From Eubacterium sp. (lineage in GTDB: Bacteria > Bacillota > Clostridia > Lachnospirales > Lachnospiraceae), in the NCBI GenBank assembly GCA_017433825.1, contig JAFRGL010000006.1, forward strand, positions 1-64,000: 64,000 bases of DNA, written 5' to 3'. Made by a program: the position numbers and the translations under genes. Below are positions 24,146-33,938 of this stretch, piece after piece (position 1 is the first letter of the stretch; each line of letters opens with the position of its first letter). The notes below the pieces were generated by a model. It saw only the letters and a list, made by a program, of their open reading frames with translations. It was not told the DNA's origin and made no database searches.

Positions 24146-25495
24146 ATGGAAAAGAAATTCGACGACATGCTCTGTGCAAAGCATCTGGCGGGAATGGTAA
24201 AATTCCCCACCGTATCAAATGCCAAATCCGCTCTTATGGATTTTGAACCGTTTTACGGACTGCACGACTATCTGGAGAAAACCTATCCCCTGGTTCACAA
24301 ACACCTGAAAAGGGAGGTCATCGGCAAAGCCGCGCTTCTGTATACCTGGAAAGGCACCGGCAAAAGCAAAAACCTGCCGGTGATGTTCACCGCACACCAG
24401 GACGTGGTGCCTGAGGGAGAACTTTCCGGCTGGAATTATCCGCCCTTTGAAGGAAAGATGGCCGACGGACGGCTGTGGGGCCGCGGCACCGGCGACTGCA
24501 AGAGCAATATCATGGCCCATCTGGAAGCGGTGGAAGCGCTGCTGGCGGAAGGCTTCACGCCGGATTTCGACATTTATCTGGGGTACGGCTGGAACGAAGA
24601 GGTCATGGGCGGCGATGACAATTCTGCCGCGGCCCTCTGTCAGACCCTGAAGGACAGGGGCGTTACCTTAGGCCTTCTGATTGACGAGGGAAGAGGCCCC
24701 GGACCGGACCCGATGAGCGGGATCACCGAGCCGGTGGAAGGCATTTCCACCTGTGAGAAGGGCTATGCGGATGTGAAGATTTATATTAAGGACAAGGGCG
24801 GCCATTCCATGGCGCCTACGGACAAATGCATCATCGCGGACCTTGGAGAAATCGCAAGGGACCTGGTGAATAACCAGTATCCCTACCGCATCGTGGAAAC
24901 GGTTGCGCAGGAGTACAAGATGAAGGGCCGCCTGATGGGGGAAAAGGGCGTCGTCCTCGCCAACATGGAAAACGATTTTGACGCGGTGCTCCCCCTTATC
25001 GCGGAGAATCCCTTCCTTGCGGCCATGTTCCACACCACCACGGCGGTTACCATGTCTTCCGGCAGCGCCCAGGCAAATATCCTGCCCACGGAAGCCTCCA
25101 TTACCGTGAACTTCCGGCTGCTTCCCGGAGATACGGTGGAAAGCCTTCTTGTGCATGTGAAGGATATTGTGAAGGACAGGGCGGAAGTGGAGCTTTTAAA
25201 GGGCGTTGACCCCTCGCCCCAGTCCAGGACGGATTCCGCAGGCTACCTGTGTGTGAAGGAACTGTATGAAGAGATGGTTCCGGGCGTTCTGGTCTATCCT
25301 TCCATGGTGCCCGGCGGTACGGACGCGAAGAATTACCATCCCGTCTGCGATACCGTTCTTCGCTGCGGCGGCTTCTCCATGGGAGAGGACGGCGGTGCCC
25401 ACAACTACAACGAGCACGTGGTTATCGAAGGCCTGGGCAAGGGACCGGAATTCTTCTATCTGCTGATGAAAAAGTACGGGGATTTTACCGTATAA
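24146..25495 (+). CDS. M20 family metallopeptidase
   Basis: The 449-residue protein has the M20 di-zinc set: TAHQDVVPEG, GRGTGDCKSNI, the catalytic NEEVMGG, LLIDEGRG and a late His in YNEHVV. GHSMAP and MSSGSAQANILPTEA are typical of the dimerisation and product-side regions in the carboxypeptidase PM20D1/CPS1-like branch. It likely removes residues from peptides or N-acyl amino acids. No signal peptide is seen. AAAGGAAA precedes the ATG and a strong terminator follows. Confidence 0.88.
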   Translation: MEKKFDDMLCAKHLAGMVKFPTVSNAKSALMDFEPFYGLHDYLEKTYPLVHKHLKREVIGKAALLYTWKGTGKSKNLPVMFTAHQDVVPEGELSGWNYPPFEGKMADGRLWGRGTGDCKSNIMAHLEAVEALLAEGFTPDFDIYLGYGWNEEVMGGDDNSAAALCQTLKDRGVTLGLLIDEGRGPGPDPMSGITEPVEGISTCEKGYADVKIYIKDKGGHSMAPTDKCIIADLGEIARDLVNNQYPYRIVETVAQEYKMKGRLMGEKGVVLANMENDFDAVLPLIAENPFLAAMFHTTTAVTMSSGSAQANILPTEASITVNFRLLPGDTVESLLVHVKDIVKDRAEVELLKGVDPSPQSRTDSAGYLCVKELYEEMVPGVLVYPSMVPGGTDAKNYHPVCDTVLRCGGFSMGEDGGAHNYNEHVVIEGLGKGPEFFYLLMKKYGDFTV

Positions 25496-25501
25496 ACGGG
25501 A

Positions 25502-25543
25502 AACACCGGGTTAGCCGCAAAAGACGGCAGCCCGGTGTTTTTT
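25502..25543 (+). terminator. intrinsic terminator after M20 peptidase
   Basis: AACACCGGG (25502-25510) pairs with CCCGGTGTT (25531-25539), with an inner GCCG/CGGC stem, followed by TTTTTT. Confidence 0.92.
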
Positions 25544-25553
25544 CATCCTTTTC

Positions 25554-25661
25554 AGACCTTTGAAAACGGTATGATACACAAGACAGCGGCTGATACCCGG
25601 TTTCCTTTGGCACAAATGACAAATCCAGGTGAAAAATACTGACAGAAGTTACAAAAGGTCT
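25554..25661 (+). other. possible structured element upstream of fhs
   Basis: AGACCTTT (25554-25561) is the exact reverse complement of AAAGGTCT (25654-25661). Inside, GAAAACGGTAT (25562-25572) pairs imperfectly with ATACCCGGTTTC (25593-25604). It lies between the upstream terminator and fhs and does not match the tetrahydrofolate riboswitches I know. It could equally be chance in a promoter region; a weak TTGAAC-17-TAACAT promoter lies after it at 25665-25693. Confidence 0.3.
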
Positions 25662-25732
25662 TTCTTGAACCTGCAGATTTTTTGTGATAACATAATTCTA
25701 AACTACTTAAATTATCTGTAAGGAGGATAAAC

Positions 25733-27412
25733 ATGGGTTACAAATCTGATATTGAGATCGCCCAGGAATGCGAACTGAAAGATATTCGCGAAATCGCGAA
25801 GAAGCTGAATCTGACTGAGGATGATCTGGAGCTTTACGGCAAGTATAAAGCGAAACTGGATTATAATCTTCTGAAGACCACCCCGGGATCAGGCAACAAG
25901 GCCAAACTGATCCTGACCACTGCTATCAACCCCACTCCCGCCGGCGAAGGCAAGAGCACGACCACCGTTGGTGTTGCTGACGCGCTGGCACGTCTTGGCA
26001 AGAACGTTATGGTTGCATTAAGAGAGCCCTCCCTCGGCCCGGTATTCGGTGTTAAGGGCGGTGCTGCAGGCGGCGGCTATGCCCAGGTTGTTCCGATGGA
26101 AGATATCAACCTTCACTTTACCGGTGACTTCCATGCCATCGGTGCTGCCAATAACCTCCTTGCAGCTATGGTCGACAACCACATCTACCAGGGCAATGAG
26201 CTGGATATCGACCCCAGAAGAATCACCTGGCACAGAGCAGTAGATATGAACGACAGACAGCTTCGTAACGCTGTTGACGGACTTGGCGGCAAGGCCCAGG
26301 GTTATGTCCGTGAGGACCACTGGGATATCACCGTTGCTTCCGAGGTTATGGCTGTATTCTGCCTGTCCACCTCCATTGATGACCTGAAGGAAAGACTTGC
26401 CCGTATCGTTATCGGCTACAGCAGAGCCGGCAAGCCCATCACCGCTGGTGACTTAAATGCCCAGGGCGCTATGGCTGCCCTTCTGAAGGATGCCCTTAAG
26501 CCCAACCTTGTACAGACCCTCGAGGGAACTCCCGCATTCGTACACGGCGGCCCGTTCGCCAACATCGCCCACGGCTGCAACTCCGTGCTTGCTACCCAGA
26601 TGGCCATGCATTTCGCTGACTACGTTGTAACGGAAGCCGGCTTCGGTGCTGACCTCGGCGCTGAGAAGTTTATGGATATCAAGTGCCGTATGGCAGGCCT
26701 TAAGCCCGATGCAGTTATCATCGTAGCTACCGTTAAGGCTCTGAAGTACAACGGCGGCGTTCCGAAGGCTGACGTTCAGAAAGAGAACCTGGAAGCCCTT
26801 GAAGCCGGTATCCCGAACCTCTTAAAGCATGTTGAGAACATCAAGAACGTGTTCGGTATCCCCGCAGTGGTTGCCCTGAACAAGTTCGTCACCGATACCG
26901 ATGCCGAAATCGAACTGGTTACCAGAAAATGTAAGGAACTCGGCGTTAACGTTAAGCTCTCCGAAGTTTGGGGCAAGGGCGGCGAAGGCGGCCTTGAACT
27001 GGCTGAGGAAGTTGTTCGTCTGTGCGATCAGCCCAGCGAGCTTCACTATGCTTACGAGCTGGATATGCCCATCACCGAGAAGATCGAAGCCATTGCCACC
27101 AAGGTTTACGGCGCTGACGGCGTAGATTTCGCTGCTGCTGCCAAGAAGGAAATCGACAACCTGACCAAGATGGGTTATGACAAGATTCCGGTATGTATGG
27201 CCAAGACCCAGTACTCCCTGACCGATGATGAGAAGAAGCTTGGCCGTCCCACCGGCTTCCGCATCACCGTTCGTGACGTCACCCTGTCCGCAGGCGCAGG
27301 CTTCATCGTAGCCCTTACCGGCTCCATCATGAAGATGCCCGGACTGCCCAAGGTTCCCGCAGCCGAGAGAATCGACGTGGACTCCACCGGCAAGATCAGC
27401 GGCCTGTTCTAA
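25733..27412 (+). CDS. fhs: formate--tetrahydrofolate ligase
   Basis: The 559-residue enzyme makes 10-formyl-THF from formate, THF and ATP, the entry of formate into the methyl branch. The nucleotide loop [10 protein letters not shown] is at residues 67-76. [20 protein letters not shown] and [11 protein letters not shown] are family signatures. TAAGGAGG precedes the ATG. Codon use is extremely biased, so expression should be high. A strong terminator follows but fchA begins 28 bases after it, so some read-through is likely. The cluster fhs-fchA-folD-fau is a full formate-to-methylene-THF set. Confidence 0.97.
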   Translation: MGYKSDIEIAQECELKDIREIAKKLNLTEDDLELYGKYKAKLDYNLLKTTPGSGNKAKLILTTAINPTPAGEGKSTTTVGVADALARLGKNVMVALREPSLGPVFGVKGGAAGGGYAQVVPMEDINLHFTGDFHAIGAANNLLAAMVDNHIYQGNELDIDPRRITWHRAVDMNDRQLRNAVDGLGGKAQGYVREDHWDITVASEVMAVFCLSTSIDDLKERLARIVIGYSRAGKPITAGDLNAQGAMAALLKDALKPNLVQTLEGTPAFVHGGPFANIAHGCNSVLATQMAMHFADYVVTEAGFGADLGAEKFMDIKCRMAGLKPDAVIIVATVKALKYNGGVPKADVQKENLEALEAGIPNLLKHVENIKNVFGIPAVVALNKFVTDTDAEIELVTRKCKELGVNVKLSEVWGKGGEGGLELAEEVVRLCDQPSELHYAYELDMPITEKIEAIATKVYGADGVDFAAAAKKEIDNLTKMGYDKIPVCMAKTQYSLTDDEKKLGRPTGFRITVRDVTLSAGAGFIVALTGSIMKMPGLPKVPAAERIDVDSTGKISGLF

Positions 27413-27477
27413 AGACAATATTTTCTTAAGACGAACCGCGGGAAACGATTCTGTTTCCTTCATAGAACGCCTTATCA

Positions 27478-27504
27478 GGGGCCCGGAACCCGGGCCCCTT
27501 TTTT
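27478..27504 (+). terminator. intrinsic terminator after fhs
   Basis: GGGGCCCGG (27478-27486) and CCGGGCCCC (27490-27498) form a nine-pair stem with a three-base loop, followed by six T. It sits between fhs and fchA and probably sets a higher fhs level than the downstream genes. Confidence 0.92.
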
Positions 27505-27532
27505 AAAATTTTCAGGTAGGAGGACTATTGAT

Positions 27533-28159
27533 ATGAGCTTATATCATGAAACCTGCGAAGAGTTTACAAAGCTTACCTACTCCAAGGCTCCGGCACCCGG
27601 CGGCGGAAGCGTTGCTTCCCTCGTGGCTTCCCTTGGCGCTGCCTTAGGCGGCATGGTAGGAAACCTTACCACCGGCAAGAAGAAATATGCCCAGTACGAA
27701 GAGGATATCCAGAGACTGCTTTCCCAGACGGAAGAACTGCGCGCCAGATTCCTTCGCATTATGGATGACGACGTGAACAACTTCCTTCCCCTGTCCAAAG
27801 CCTACGGCATGCCCACAACGACAGACGAAGAGAAAGCTTTAAAGGCTGCCGAGCTGGAGAAATGCCTTAAGGCTGCTGCCGGCGCCCCCCTGGAGCTGAT
27901 TTCCGCCTGCGCGGAAAGCGTTCCCCTTTTCGAGGAGCTTCAGGAAAAAGGCTCCAAGCTGGCGCTTTCCGATGTGGGATGCGGCATTGCCCTTATCAAG
28001 GCAGCTTCCGACTGCGCGTGGCTGAATGCCCTCATCAACATCAACATGATCAAGGATGAGGCCTACGTAAACGAAATCAAGGACAAATACATCCCCATGG
28101 TTGCGGATACCGCAAAGAAATGTGACGCAATCTATGCCGCAGTTGCCGCGGCCCTTTGA
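27533..28159 (+). CDS. fchA: methenyl-THF cyclohydrolase of the cyclodeaminase family
   Basis: The 208-residue helical protein belongs to the formiminotransferase-cyclodeaminase/FchA family, recognised by APAPGGGSVASLVASLGAAL at residues 20-39 and GMVGNLT. In Clostridia the stand-alone form hydrolyses 5,10-methenyl-THF to 10-formyl-THF. Its place between fhs and a FolD that has lost cyclohydrolase residues supports that role over formimino-THF deamination. GTAGGAGG lies upstream. Confidence 0.88.
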   Translation: MSLYHETCEEFTKLTYSKAPAPGGGSVASLVASLGAALGGMVGNLTTGKKKYAQYEEDIQRLLSQTEELRARFLRIMDDDVNNFLPLSKAYGMPTTTDEEKALKAAELEKCLKAAAGAPLELISACAESVPLFEELQEKGSKLALSDVGCGIALIKAASDCAWLNALININMIKDEAYVNEIKDKYIPMVADTAKKCDAIYAAVAAAL

Positions 28160-28222
28160 TTCACACAGGGATTAAGAGAATACGTAAAATAAAAATACAT
28201 ACAAATACGAAAGGAATCAGTT

Positions 28223-29128
28223 ATGTCAGCTAAACTTTTAAGCGGAAAAGAAGTAAGCGAGAAGATGCTCGCCGATGTACTTGCGGATTCTGAAGCGCTT
28301 CGTGAGAAGGGTATTGTTCCCAAACTTGCCATCTTAAGACTGGGCGAGGATCCGGGCAGCATTTCCTACGAGAAGAGCATCATTACCCGTATGGCCAAGA
28401 GCAAAATCGAGGTTGAGTCCATTGTTATGGACGTTACCGTATCCCAGGAAGAGTTCGTTGCCAAGATTCAGGAAGTAAACGCCGACAAATCCATCAACGG
28501 CTGCCTGATCTTCAAGCCCCTTCCGGCACAGATCAATGAAGACGAGATCAAATACCTCCTGGCTCCCGAAAAGGACCCGGATGCCTTAAACCCCACCAAC
28601 CTGGGCAAACTGATGATCATGGACAACAAGGGCTTCTTCCCCTGCACCGCAGAAGGCGTTATGGAGCTTCTGAAATACTATGAGATCGATGTTAAGGGCA
28701 AAGACATCACCATCATCAACAACTCCAACGTATTCGGCAAACCCCTGGCCATCATGCTGACCAACGAGTTTGCTACCGTAAGCATCTGCCATATCTTCAC
28801 CAAGTCCGTTAAGGAATACACCTTAAAGAGTGATATCGTTATCACCGGCTGCGGCGTATACGGCCTGCTTACCCCGGATATGTTCAAGGAAGGCACCATC
28901 GTTATCGACGTTGCCATGGCCCAGAAGAAGGATGCCAACAAGCAGTTCGTTCTGGACGAGAACGGCAAGAAGATCCGTACCGGCGACTGCCGTGAGGACT
29001 GTGTGGAGAAGGCCGGCATGATCACCTCCGCGACCCCGGGCTGCGGCGGCGGCACAGGCCCCATCACCACCGCTCTTCTTGCGCAGCACCTGATCAAGGG
29101 CTGCAAGATGCAGAATGGCATCGATTAA
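28223..29128 (+). CDS. folD: methylene-THF dehydrogenase of the FolD family, cyclohydrolase residues lost
   Basis: The 301-residue protein has the FolD fold: N-terminal folate domain and a nucleotide domain with INNSNVFGKPLAIMLT. FolD proteins normally have Tyr-x3-Lys; here Tyr49 is followed by EKS and then Ile53, so the catalytic Lys is absent. The Gln of the GxLVQLPLP motif is Phe97 (GCLIFKPLP). In the human enzyme the matching Lys56 and Gln100 are needed for cyclohydrolase activity but not for dehydrogenase activity. It is therefore probably a dehydrogenase only, with FchA from the same cluster doing the other step. It overlaps the next gene by 14 bases. Confidence 0.9.
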   Translation: MSAKLLSGKEVSEKMLADVLADSEALREKGIVPKLAILRLGEDPGSISYEKSIITRMAKSKIEVESIVMDVTVSQEEFVAKIQEVNADKSINGCLIFKPLPAQINEDEIKYLLAPEKDPDALNPTNLGKLMIMDNKGFFPCTAEGVMELLKYYEIDVKGKDITIINNSNVFGKPLAIMLTNEFATVSICHIFTKSVKEYTLKSDIVITGCGVYGLLTPDMFKEGTIVIDVAMAQKKDANKQFVLDENGKKIRTGDCREDCVEKAGMITSATPGCGGGTGPITTALLAQHLIKGCKMQNGID

Positions 29129-29687
29129 GGAAGTCAAATCCGAGCTTCGGAAAGCGACAAGGAAGGCGCTCCGGGCTTTAAACGCGGAAGAAAGAGCCGC
29201 ATCGGACAAAGCCATCTTTGAACAGGTGGTAAACTTTTCGGAATACGAAAAAGCGGAAACCGTATTTCTCTATGTAGGCATTGACTGGGAAATCAACACA
29301 ATGCCCCTGATTGAGGATGCGCTTTCCAAAGGAAAGAAGGTATCCCTGCCGCTTATTACCGGAGATGGCATTATGGAAGGCCGGTATATCGAAAGCCTGG
29401 ATGACCTGACTGCCGGCGCTTTCGACATTCCCGAACCGAAGGCGGAGACAAAGTTCACCGCTATGGAGGAAATCGACCTGGCGCTCATTCCCTGTGTTGC
29501 CTGCGACGCGTCATGCATGCGTCTGGGGCAGGGAGGCGGCTTCTACGACAGGTTCATGAAGAGCAGAAGCTTCAAGACCGCGGCGCTGTGCCGGGGCATT
29601 GCCCTTCTGGATAAGATTCCTGCCGGAAGATACGATCTTCCCGCGGACTATGTCATTACCGAAGACAGGATATACTGTAAAGCTTGA
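29115..29687 (+). CDS. fau: 5-formyltetrahydrofolate cyclo-ligase
   Basis: The 190-residue enzyme turns 5-formyl-THF back to 5,10-methenyl-THF with ATP. Signatures are an N-terminal KSELRKATRKALRAL, FLYVGIDWEINT, and the phosphate loop RLGQGGGFYDRFM. It starts inside the end of folD (14-base overlap), with no strong ribosome site of its own, so coupling is likely. It completes the folate C1 cluster. Confidence 0.92.
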   Translation: MASIKEVKSELRKATRKALRALNAEERAASDKAIFEQVVNFSEYEKAETVFLYVGIDWEINTMPLIEDALSKGKKVSLPLITGDGIMEGRYIESLDDLTAGAFDIPEPKAETKFTAMEEIDLALIPCVACDASCMRLGQGGGFYDRFMKSRSFKTAALCRGIALLDKIPAGRYDLPADYVITEDRIYCKA

Positions 29688-29700
29688 GGAGATTTAAGTC

Positions 29701-29919
29701 ATGAAAAAGGCCAAAAGAGTATTTGCCATGATTGGCGTTATCCTGATCCTGGCCATGTATGTACTGACCATTGTCTTTGCCTGCATGAAAAGCCCGCAGG
29801 CGAAGCAGCTTCTCACAGGCGCTATTATCTGTACCATCGCCGTGCCGGTGGTGATTTATGCCATTACCCTGGTGATTAAAAACGCCGAAAGCAGGAACGG
29901 CGGGGACGGACAGCAGTAG
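29701..29919 (+). CDS. small two-pass membrane protein
   Basis: The 72-residue protein has two hydrophobic segments, VFAMIGVILILAMYVLTIVF (about 7-26) and LTGAIICTIAVPVVIYAITL (about 38-57), and a polar C-terminus ending GGDGQQ. GAGGAG lies upstream. It is the last gene before the terminator of the folate cluster. I do not recognise a function; similar short proteins are common at the ends of Clostridia operons. Confidence 0.7.
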   Translation: MKKAKRVFAMIGVILILAMYVLTIVFACMKSPQAKQLLTGAIICTIAVPVVIYAITLVIKNAESRNGGDGQQ

Positions 29920-29935
29920 AATAAACTCAAATTGC

Positions 29936-29973
29936 AGAAGGCAGGACCGTAAAAGGTTTCTGCCTTCTTTTTA
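29936..29973 (+). terminator. intrinsic terminator of the folate cluster
   Basis: AGAAGGCAG (29936-29944) pairs with CTGCCTTCT (29960-29968), with ACC/GGT inside, then TTTTT. Confidence 0.9.
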
Positions 29974-30009
29974 ATGCATTTCTTTCACCGTTTTTTCATA
30001 AACACTAAA

Positions 30010-30038
30010 TTGATTTTTCACAACAGATGAAGTATAGT
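30010..30038 (+). promoter_or_regulatory. sigma-A promoter of the zinc-ribbon/DUF5685/J-domain operon
   Basis: TTGATT (30010-30015) and TATAGT (30033-30038) are 17 bases apart, 41 bases before the TTG start. Confidence 0.8.
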
Positions 30039-30079
30039 ATACATTGGCTTAGATTATGAATCACAAGGAGTGAATAATT

Positions 30080-30481
30080 TTGAACAGAATCCGTGATTTT
30101 TTCGCAAGGCTGATGCAGGGCAGATACGGCTATGACGGACTGAACCGTTTCCTGTACGTGGTGACTCTGGTGCTTTTGATTGTCAGTGCCGCCACCAGGC
30201 GCCCGGTCCTGGCATTTATCGCCATTGCGCTTATTGTGTATACGTATTTCCGCATGTTTTCCAGGGATTTTTCTGCAAGGGAGCGTGAGGAAGCAGACTA
30301 CCAGCGCCTGAAAAATAAAATTATTTCCTTCTTCAGAAATCTGAAAAGAAGGCTTACGGACAGGGAGCACCGGTACTTCAAATGCCCGAACTGCGGCAAA
30401 CAGCTTCGTGTACCGAAAGGAAAGGGAACCATATCCATCCGCTGCCCGCAGTGCAGGCAGTCATTTACCAAACGGACCTGA
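30080..30481 (+). CDS. membrane protein with C-terminal zinc ribbon
   Basis: The 133-residue protein has two hydrophobic segments (about residues 24-38 and 43-58), a basic linker and a zinc ribbon CPNCGKQLRVPKGKGTISIR then CPQC. The start is TTG 30080 with AAGGAG nine bases before. The function is unknown. It heads an operon with a DUF5685-like gene and a J-domain gene, which hints at a protein-quality or membrane-assembly role; that is inference. Confidence 0.75.
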   Translation: MNRIRDFFARLMQGRYGYDGLNRFLYVVTLVLLIVSAATRRPVLAFIAIALIVYTYFRMFSRDFSAREREEADYQRLKNKIISFFRNLKRRLTDREHRYFKCPNCGKQLRVPKGKGTISIRCPQCRQSFTKRT

Positions 30482-30494
30482 AAAGAGGACATAA

Positions 30495-31325
30495 ATGCTC
30501 GGAAACATCATGGTAAACAGCGAAGAGCTGAAAGGAAAGGAATTTAAGGTATACCGTCAGTTTTACTGCGGGGTCTGCCAGGACTTAAGGGATGAATACG
30601 GCCAGCCCGCAAGGCTGGCGCTTACCTACGACTGCGTGTTCCTGTCGGTGCTTTTGACCGCTTTGTATGAAGAACCGGTTAAAGAGCAGACAGGACCATG
30701 CCTGGTGCATCCCTTTGATACCAAAAAAATACGGTTCAGGAACAAATACACGGCCTACGCGGCGGATTTGTGCATACTTCTTACCTACCACAACCTGATG
30801 GATGACTGGCTGGACGAGAAGAAGAAACGTTCCATCGCGGCGGCGGCCATGCTGAAAAAGGCCTACAAAAAGACTGCCGCGAAATATCCCCGCCAGGTGA
30901 AGGCCATCCGCCGTTATATCGGCTCCCTGCATATGGTGGAGAAGGAGAACTCAAAGGACCTGGACCGGGCAAGCAGCCTTACAGGGCATCTTTTTGAAGA
31001 ACTGTACGACATTGCCGGCGACGTCTGGAGCCCGGATCTGCGGCAGATAGGCTTTTATCTGGGCAAGTTCATTTACCTGATGGATGCCTATGAAGACGTG
31101 GAAAAGGATATGAAAACCGGCAGCTACAATCCGTTTATCCAGATGTTCGGCGAAGACGGTTTTGACGAGAAGGCAAAGGAAATCCTTCTGATGGTTGCCA
31201 CCGGGGCCGCAAGGGCCTTCGAGAGGCTGCCGATTGTACAATATGCAGACATCCTGCGCAATGTGCTTTATTCGGGAATCTGGGTAAAGTATCATGAAGT
31301 GAAGGAAAAAAGAGGTAAAGAATGA
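30495..31325 (+). CDS. DUF5685-like protein
   Basis: The 276-residue protein has the N-terminal pattern of this Firmicutes family: [20 protein letters not shown] followed by [29 protein letters not shown] acidic stretch and a later [18 protein letters not shown] give two Asp-rich helices resembling the metal-binding helices of isoprenoid-synthase-like folds, but no activity is proven. It overlaps the J-domain gene by four bases (ATGA), and this pairing is the main clue. The family name is given with moderate certainty. Confidence 0.65.
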   Translation: MLGNIMVNSEELKGKEFKVYRQFYCGVCQDLRDEYGQPARLALTYDCVFLSVLLTALYEEPVKEQTGPCLVHPFDTKKIRFRNKYTAYAADLCILLTYHNLMDDWLDEKKKRSIAAAAMLKKAYKKTAAKYPRQVKAIRRYIGSLHMVEKENSKDLDRASSLTGHLFEELYDIAGDVWSPDLRQIGFYLGKFIYLMDAYEDVEKDMKTGSYNPFIQMFGEDGFDEKAKEILLMVATGAARAFERLPIVQYADILRNVLYSGIWVKYHEVKEKRGKE

Positions 31326-32002
31326 AAAATCCCTACGATGTTCTCGGCGTAAAAAGAGACGCCGATATGGACGAGGTGAAAAAAGCATACAGGAACTTAA
31401 GCCGGAAGTATCATCCGGACGCCAACGTGAACAATCCCAATAAGGCCGCGGCGGAAGAAAAGTTCAAGGAAGTGCAGGCTGCCTACCAGGCGATTGTCAA
31501 GGAGAAGGAGAATCCCGGCTCCGGCGGCGCCTACGGCTTTGATTTTGACGGCGGAAGCTCCGGCGGGAGCAGTTATTATTCCGGCACCGGCAATTATCAG
31601 GGCTACCAGGGATACGGCTACGGCGGCACCGAGGAAATGCGTACAGCAGCCTCCTACATCAACATGGGCAGGTACCGGGAAGCCATCAACATCTTAAGCG
31701 GCATCAACAACCGCAACGCCACCTGGTATTACTTAAGAGCCTGCGCCTCCGCGGGCCTGGGAGATATCATCCAGGCAAGGACAGACGCGGAAATCGCCTG
31801 CAACATGGAGCCCTCCAACCAGCAGTTCCGCGAGCTTTATGCAAGGCTTTCCGGCCAGGACGGCTGGTACCAGGACAGGGGAGAAAGCTACGGTATGCAG
31901 GGCTGCTCCGGAAGCAGGAGCTCTGCGGCCTGCTGCGCCATTATGGCGATGTGCTGCTGCTGCGGGTCCATGGGCAGGATGCCTTTGCTCTGCTGGTGTT
32001 GA
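31322..32002 (+). CDS. J-domain (DnaJ-like) co-chaperone with Cys-rich C-terminus
   Basis: Residues 1-65 are a J domain ([23 protein letters not shown] in YHPDANVNN), which stimulates a DnaK-type ATPase. A Gly/Ser/Tyr-rich linker follows (about 60-100), then TPR-like helices ([19 protein letters not shown]). The last 35 residues contain clustered Cys ([17 protein letters not shown]). It is not DnaJ itself, lacking the zinc-finger and client domains. Its partner is probably the DUF5685-like protein, with which it is coupled. Confidence 0.85.
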   Translation: MKNPYDVLGVKRDADMDEVKKAYRNLSRKYHPDANVNNPNKAAAEEKFKEVQAAYQAIVKEKENPGSGGAYGFDFDGGSSGGSSYYSGTGNYQGYQGYGYGGTEEMRTAASYINMGRYREAINILSGINNRNATWYYLRACASAGLGDIIQARTDAEIACNMEPSNQQFRELYARLSGQDGWYQDRGESYGMQGCSGSRSSAACCAIMAMCCCCGSMGRMPLLCWC

Positions 32003-32069
32003 AATATTTAAACCCGGCATTTTAAGCATCACTGAATCAGCCTGATGAAAACTGTCCGAAAGGAGAACT

Positions 32070-33938
32070 ATGTCGGATAAACAGGACAATAACAAGAAAA
32101 AAGACGATAAAAACAAAAATCAGAATCTTCTGATTATTATCATCCTTGCTGTGATATTTGCCTGCGTGCTGCTGCTGATACGGACCAGGTTTACCGGCAG
32201 CAAGGAAGAGGAGATTACCTACGACCAGTTCACCGCCATGGTGGAGGAAGGCAGTATTTCGAAAGTTGTGGTTAAAGACGGAAAACTGCTGCTGTTCATG
32301 AAAAACGAAAAAGGCGAGCCGGAAGAGGAATACTCAAAAACGGTTCGGCTTATCGGTACGGAGGACGGCTTAAACGAGCTGCTTAAAGATACGGGAATCG
32401 AGTATTCCAAGGAAACCGCCAGCGCGGCGGCAACCGCCCTTTCCTCCGTAATAAGCCTTGTCATACCCCTGCTGATTTTCATCCTTTTCCTGAATGTGGT
32501 CTTAAAGAGGACGGGAGGCATGATGGGTTTTGCCAGGAGCAAGGCCAAGCCCTACGTCCAGAAGGAAACGGGGGTCACATTTGCTGACGTGGCAGGTGAG
32601 GATGAGGCCAAGGAATCCCTGCAGGAAATGGTGGAATTCCTGCACAACCCGGAAAAATACAAGGCAATCGGCGCGGCCCTTCCCAAAGGCGCGCTTCTCG
32701 TAGGCCCTCCCGGCACCGGCAAGACTTTGCTGGCCCGCGCGGTGGCAGGCGAGGCCAATGTGCCTTTCTTTTCGATTTCAGGTTCGGAATTTGTGGAAAT
32801 GTTTGTGGGCGTCGGCGCTTCCCGTGTCCGTGATCTCTTCGAGGAGGCGAAAAAAGAATCCCCCTGCATCATTTTCATCGATGAGATCGATGCCATCGGA
32901 AAAACCAGGGATTCCCGGTACGGCGGCAATGACGAAAGAGAGCAGACCTTAAACCAGCTGCTGGCGGAAATGGACGGCTTTGACAACTCCAGCGTCATCC
33001 TGATCTTAGCTGCCACCAACCGGCCGGAAGTGCTGGACCCGGCGCTTTTGCGTCCCGGCCGTTTTGACCGGCGGATTATCGTGGACCGGCCGGACATCAA
33101 GGGCCGTATCGAGATCTTAAAAGTACATGCCCAGAAGATTAAGCTGGACGATACTGTTGATTTCAGGGAACTTGCCCTGGCTACGGCAGGCGTAGTGGGT
33201 TCCGATCTCGCCAATATCATCAATGAAGGCGCCATCCTTGCGGTCAAGTACGGCAGGGAGGCTGTATCCCAGAAAGACCTTCTCGAAGCTGTCGAGGTTG
33301 TCCTTGTAGGCAAGGAAAAGAAGGACAGGGTCTTAAGCGAGAAGGAAAAACGCATTGTTTCCTACCACGAGGTGGGCCATGCCCTGGTAACGGCGCTGCA
33401 AAAGGACGCGGAGCCGGTGCAGAAGATTACCATCGTGCCCAGGACCATGGGTGCTTTGGGCTATGTCATGCAGGTGCCTGAGGAGGAGAAATACCTGAAT
33501 ACCAGGACCGAGCTGGAGGCCATGGTTGTTTCCGCACTTGCCGGAAGGGCTGCCGAGGAGCTGGTGTTTGATTCGGTTACCACCGGCGCGGAAAACGATA
33601 TCGAACGGGCCACGGAAATCGTCCGGGCAATGATCACCCGGTACGGTATGTCCGATACCTTCGGGCTTATGAGCCTGGAAAAGGAAGCCAACCGCTACCT
33701 GGACAACAGGATGTATTTAACCTGCGGCGACGCCACGGCCACGGAGATTGACCACGAGACCATGCGGCTTTTGAAGGAATTCTACGTTAAGGCAAAAGAA
33801 CTCCTGTCTGCCAACCGGGACGTCCTTGACAAAATCGCGGATTTCCTGATTGAACGGGAGACCATTACCGGAGCCGAATTTATGGAGATTTTCCATCAGG
33901 TTCAGGCGGAAAGAGAAGAAATCGCATGTCCTTCGTAA
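32070..33938 (+). CDS. ftsH: ATP-dependent zinc metalloprotease FtsH
   Basis: The 622-residue membrane AAA+ protease has two N-terminal membrane segments (about 22-37 and 128-145), Walker A GPPGTGKT, Walker [10 protein letters not shown], the second region of homology RPGRFDRRI and the zinc site HEVGH. It degrades unassembled membrane and regulatory proteins. AAAGGAG precedes the ATG. The last 13 bases overlap uvrC, so the two are coupled. Confidence 0.94.
   Translation: MSDKQDNNKKKDDKNKNQNLLIIIILAVIFACVLLLIRTRFTGSKEEEITYDQFTAMVEEGSISKVVVKDGKLLLFMKNEKGEPEEEYSKTVRLIGTEDGLNELLKDTGIEYSKETASAAATALSSVISLVIPLLIFILFLNVVLKRTGGMMGFARSKAKPYVQKETGVTFADVAGEDEAKESLQEMVEFLHNPEKYKAIGAALPKGALLVGPPGTGKTLLARAVAGEANVPFFSISGSEFVEMFVGVGASRVRDLFEEAKKESPCIIFIDEIDAIGKTRDSRYGGNDEREQTLNQLLAEMDGFDNSSVILILAATNRPEVLDPALLRPGRFDRRIIVDRPDIKGRIEILKVHAQKIKLDDTVDFRELALATAGVVGSDLANIINEGAILAVKYGREAVSQKDLLEAVEVVLVGKEKKDRVLSEKEKRIVSYHEVGHALVTALQKDAEPVQKITIVPRTMGALGYVMQVPEEEKYLNTRTELEAMVVSALAGRAAEELVFDSVTTGAENDIERATEIVRAMITRYGMSDTFGLMSLEKEANRYLDNRMYLTCGDATATEIDHETMRLLKEFYVKAKELLSANRDVLDKIADFLIERETITGAEFMEIFHQVQAEREEIACPS

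Noticed and set aside
25541-25732. Tetrahydrofolate riboswitch before fhs
   Set aside because: The conserved sequence of the known THF riboswitch classes was not found; only inverted repeats are present.
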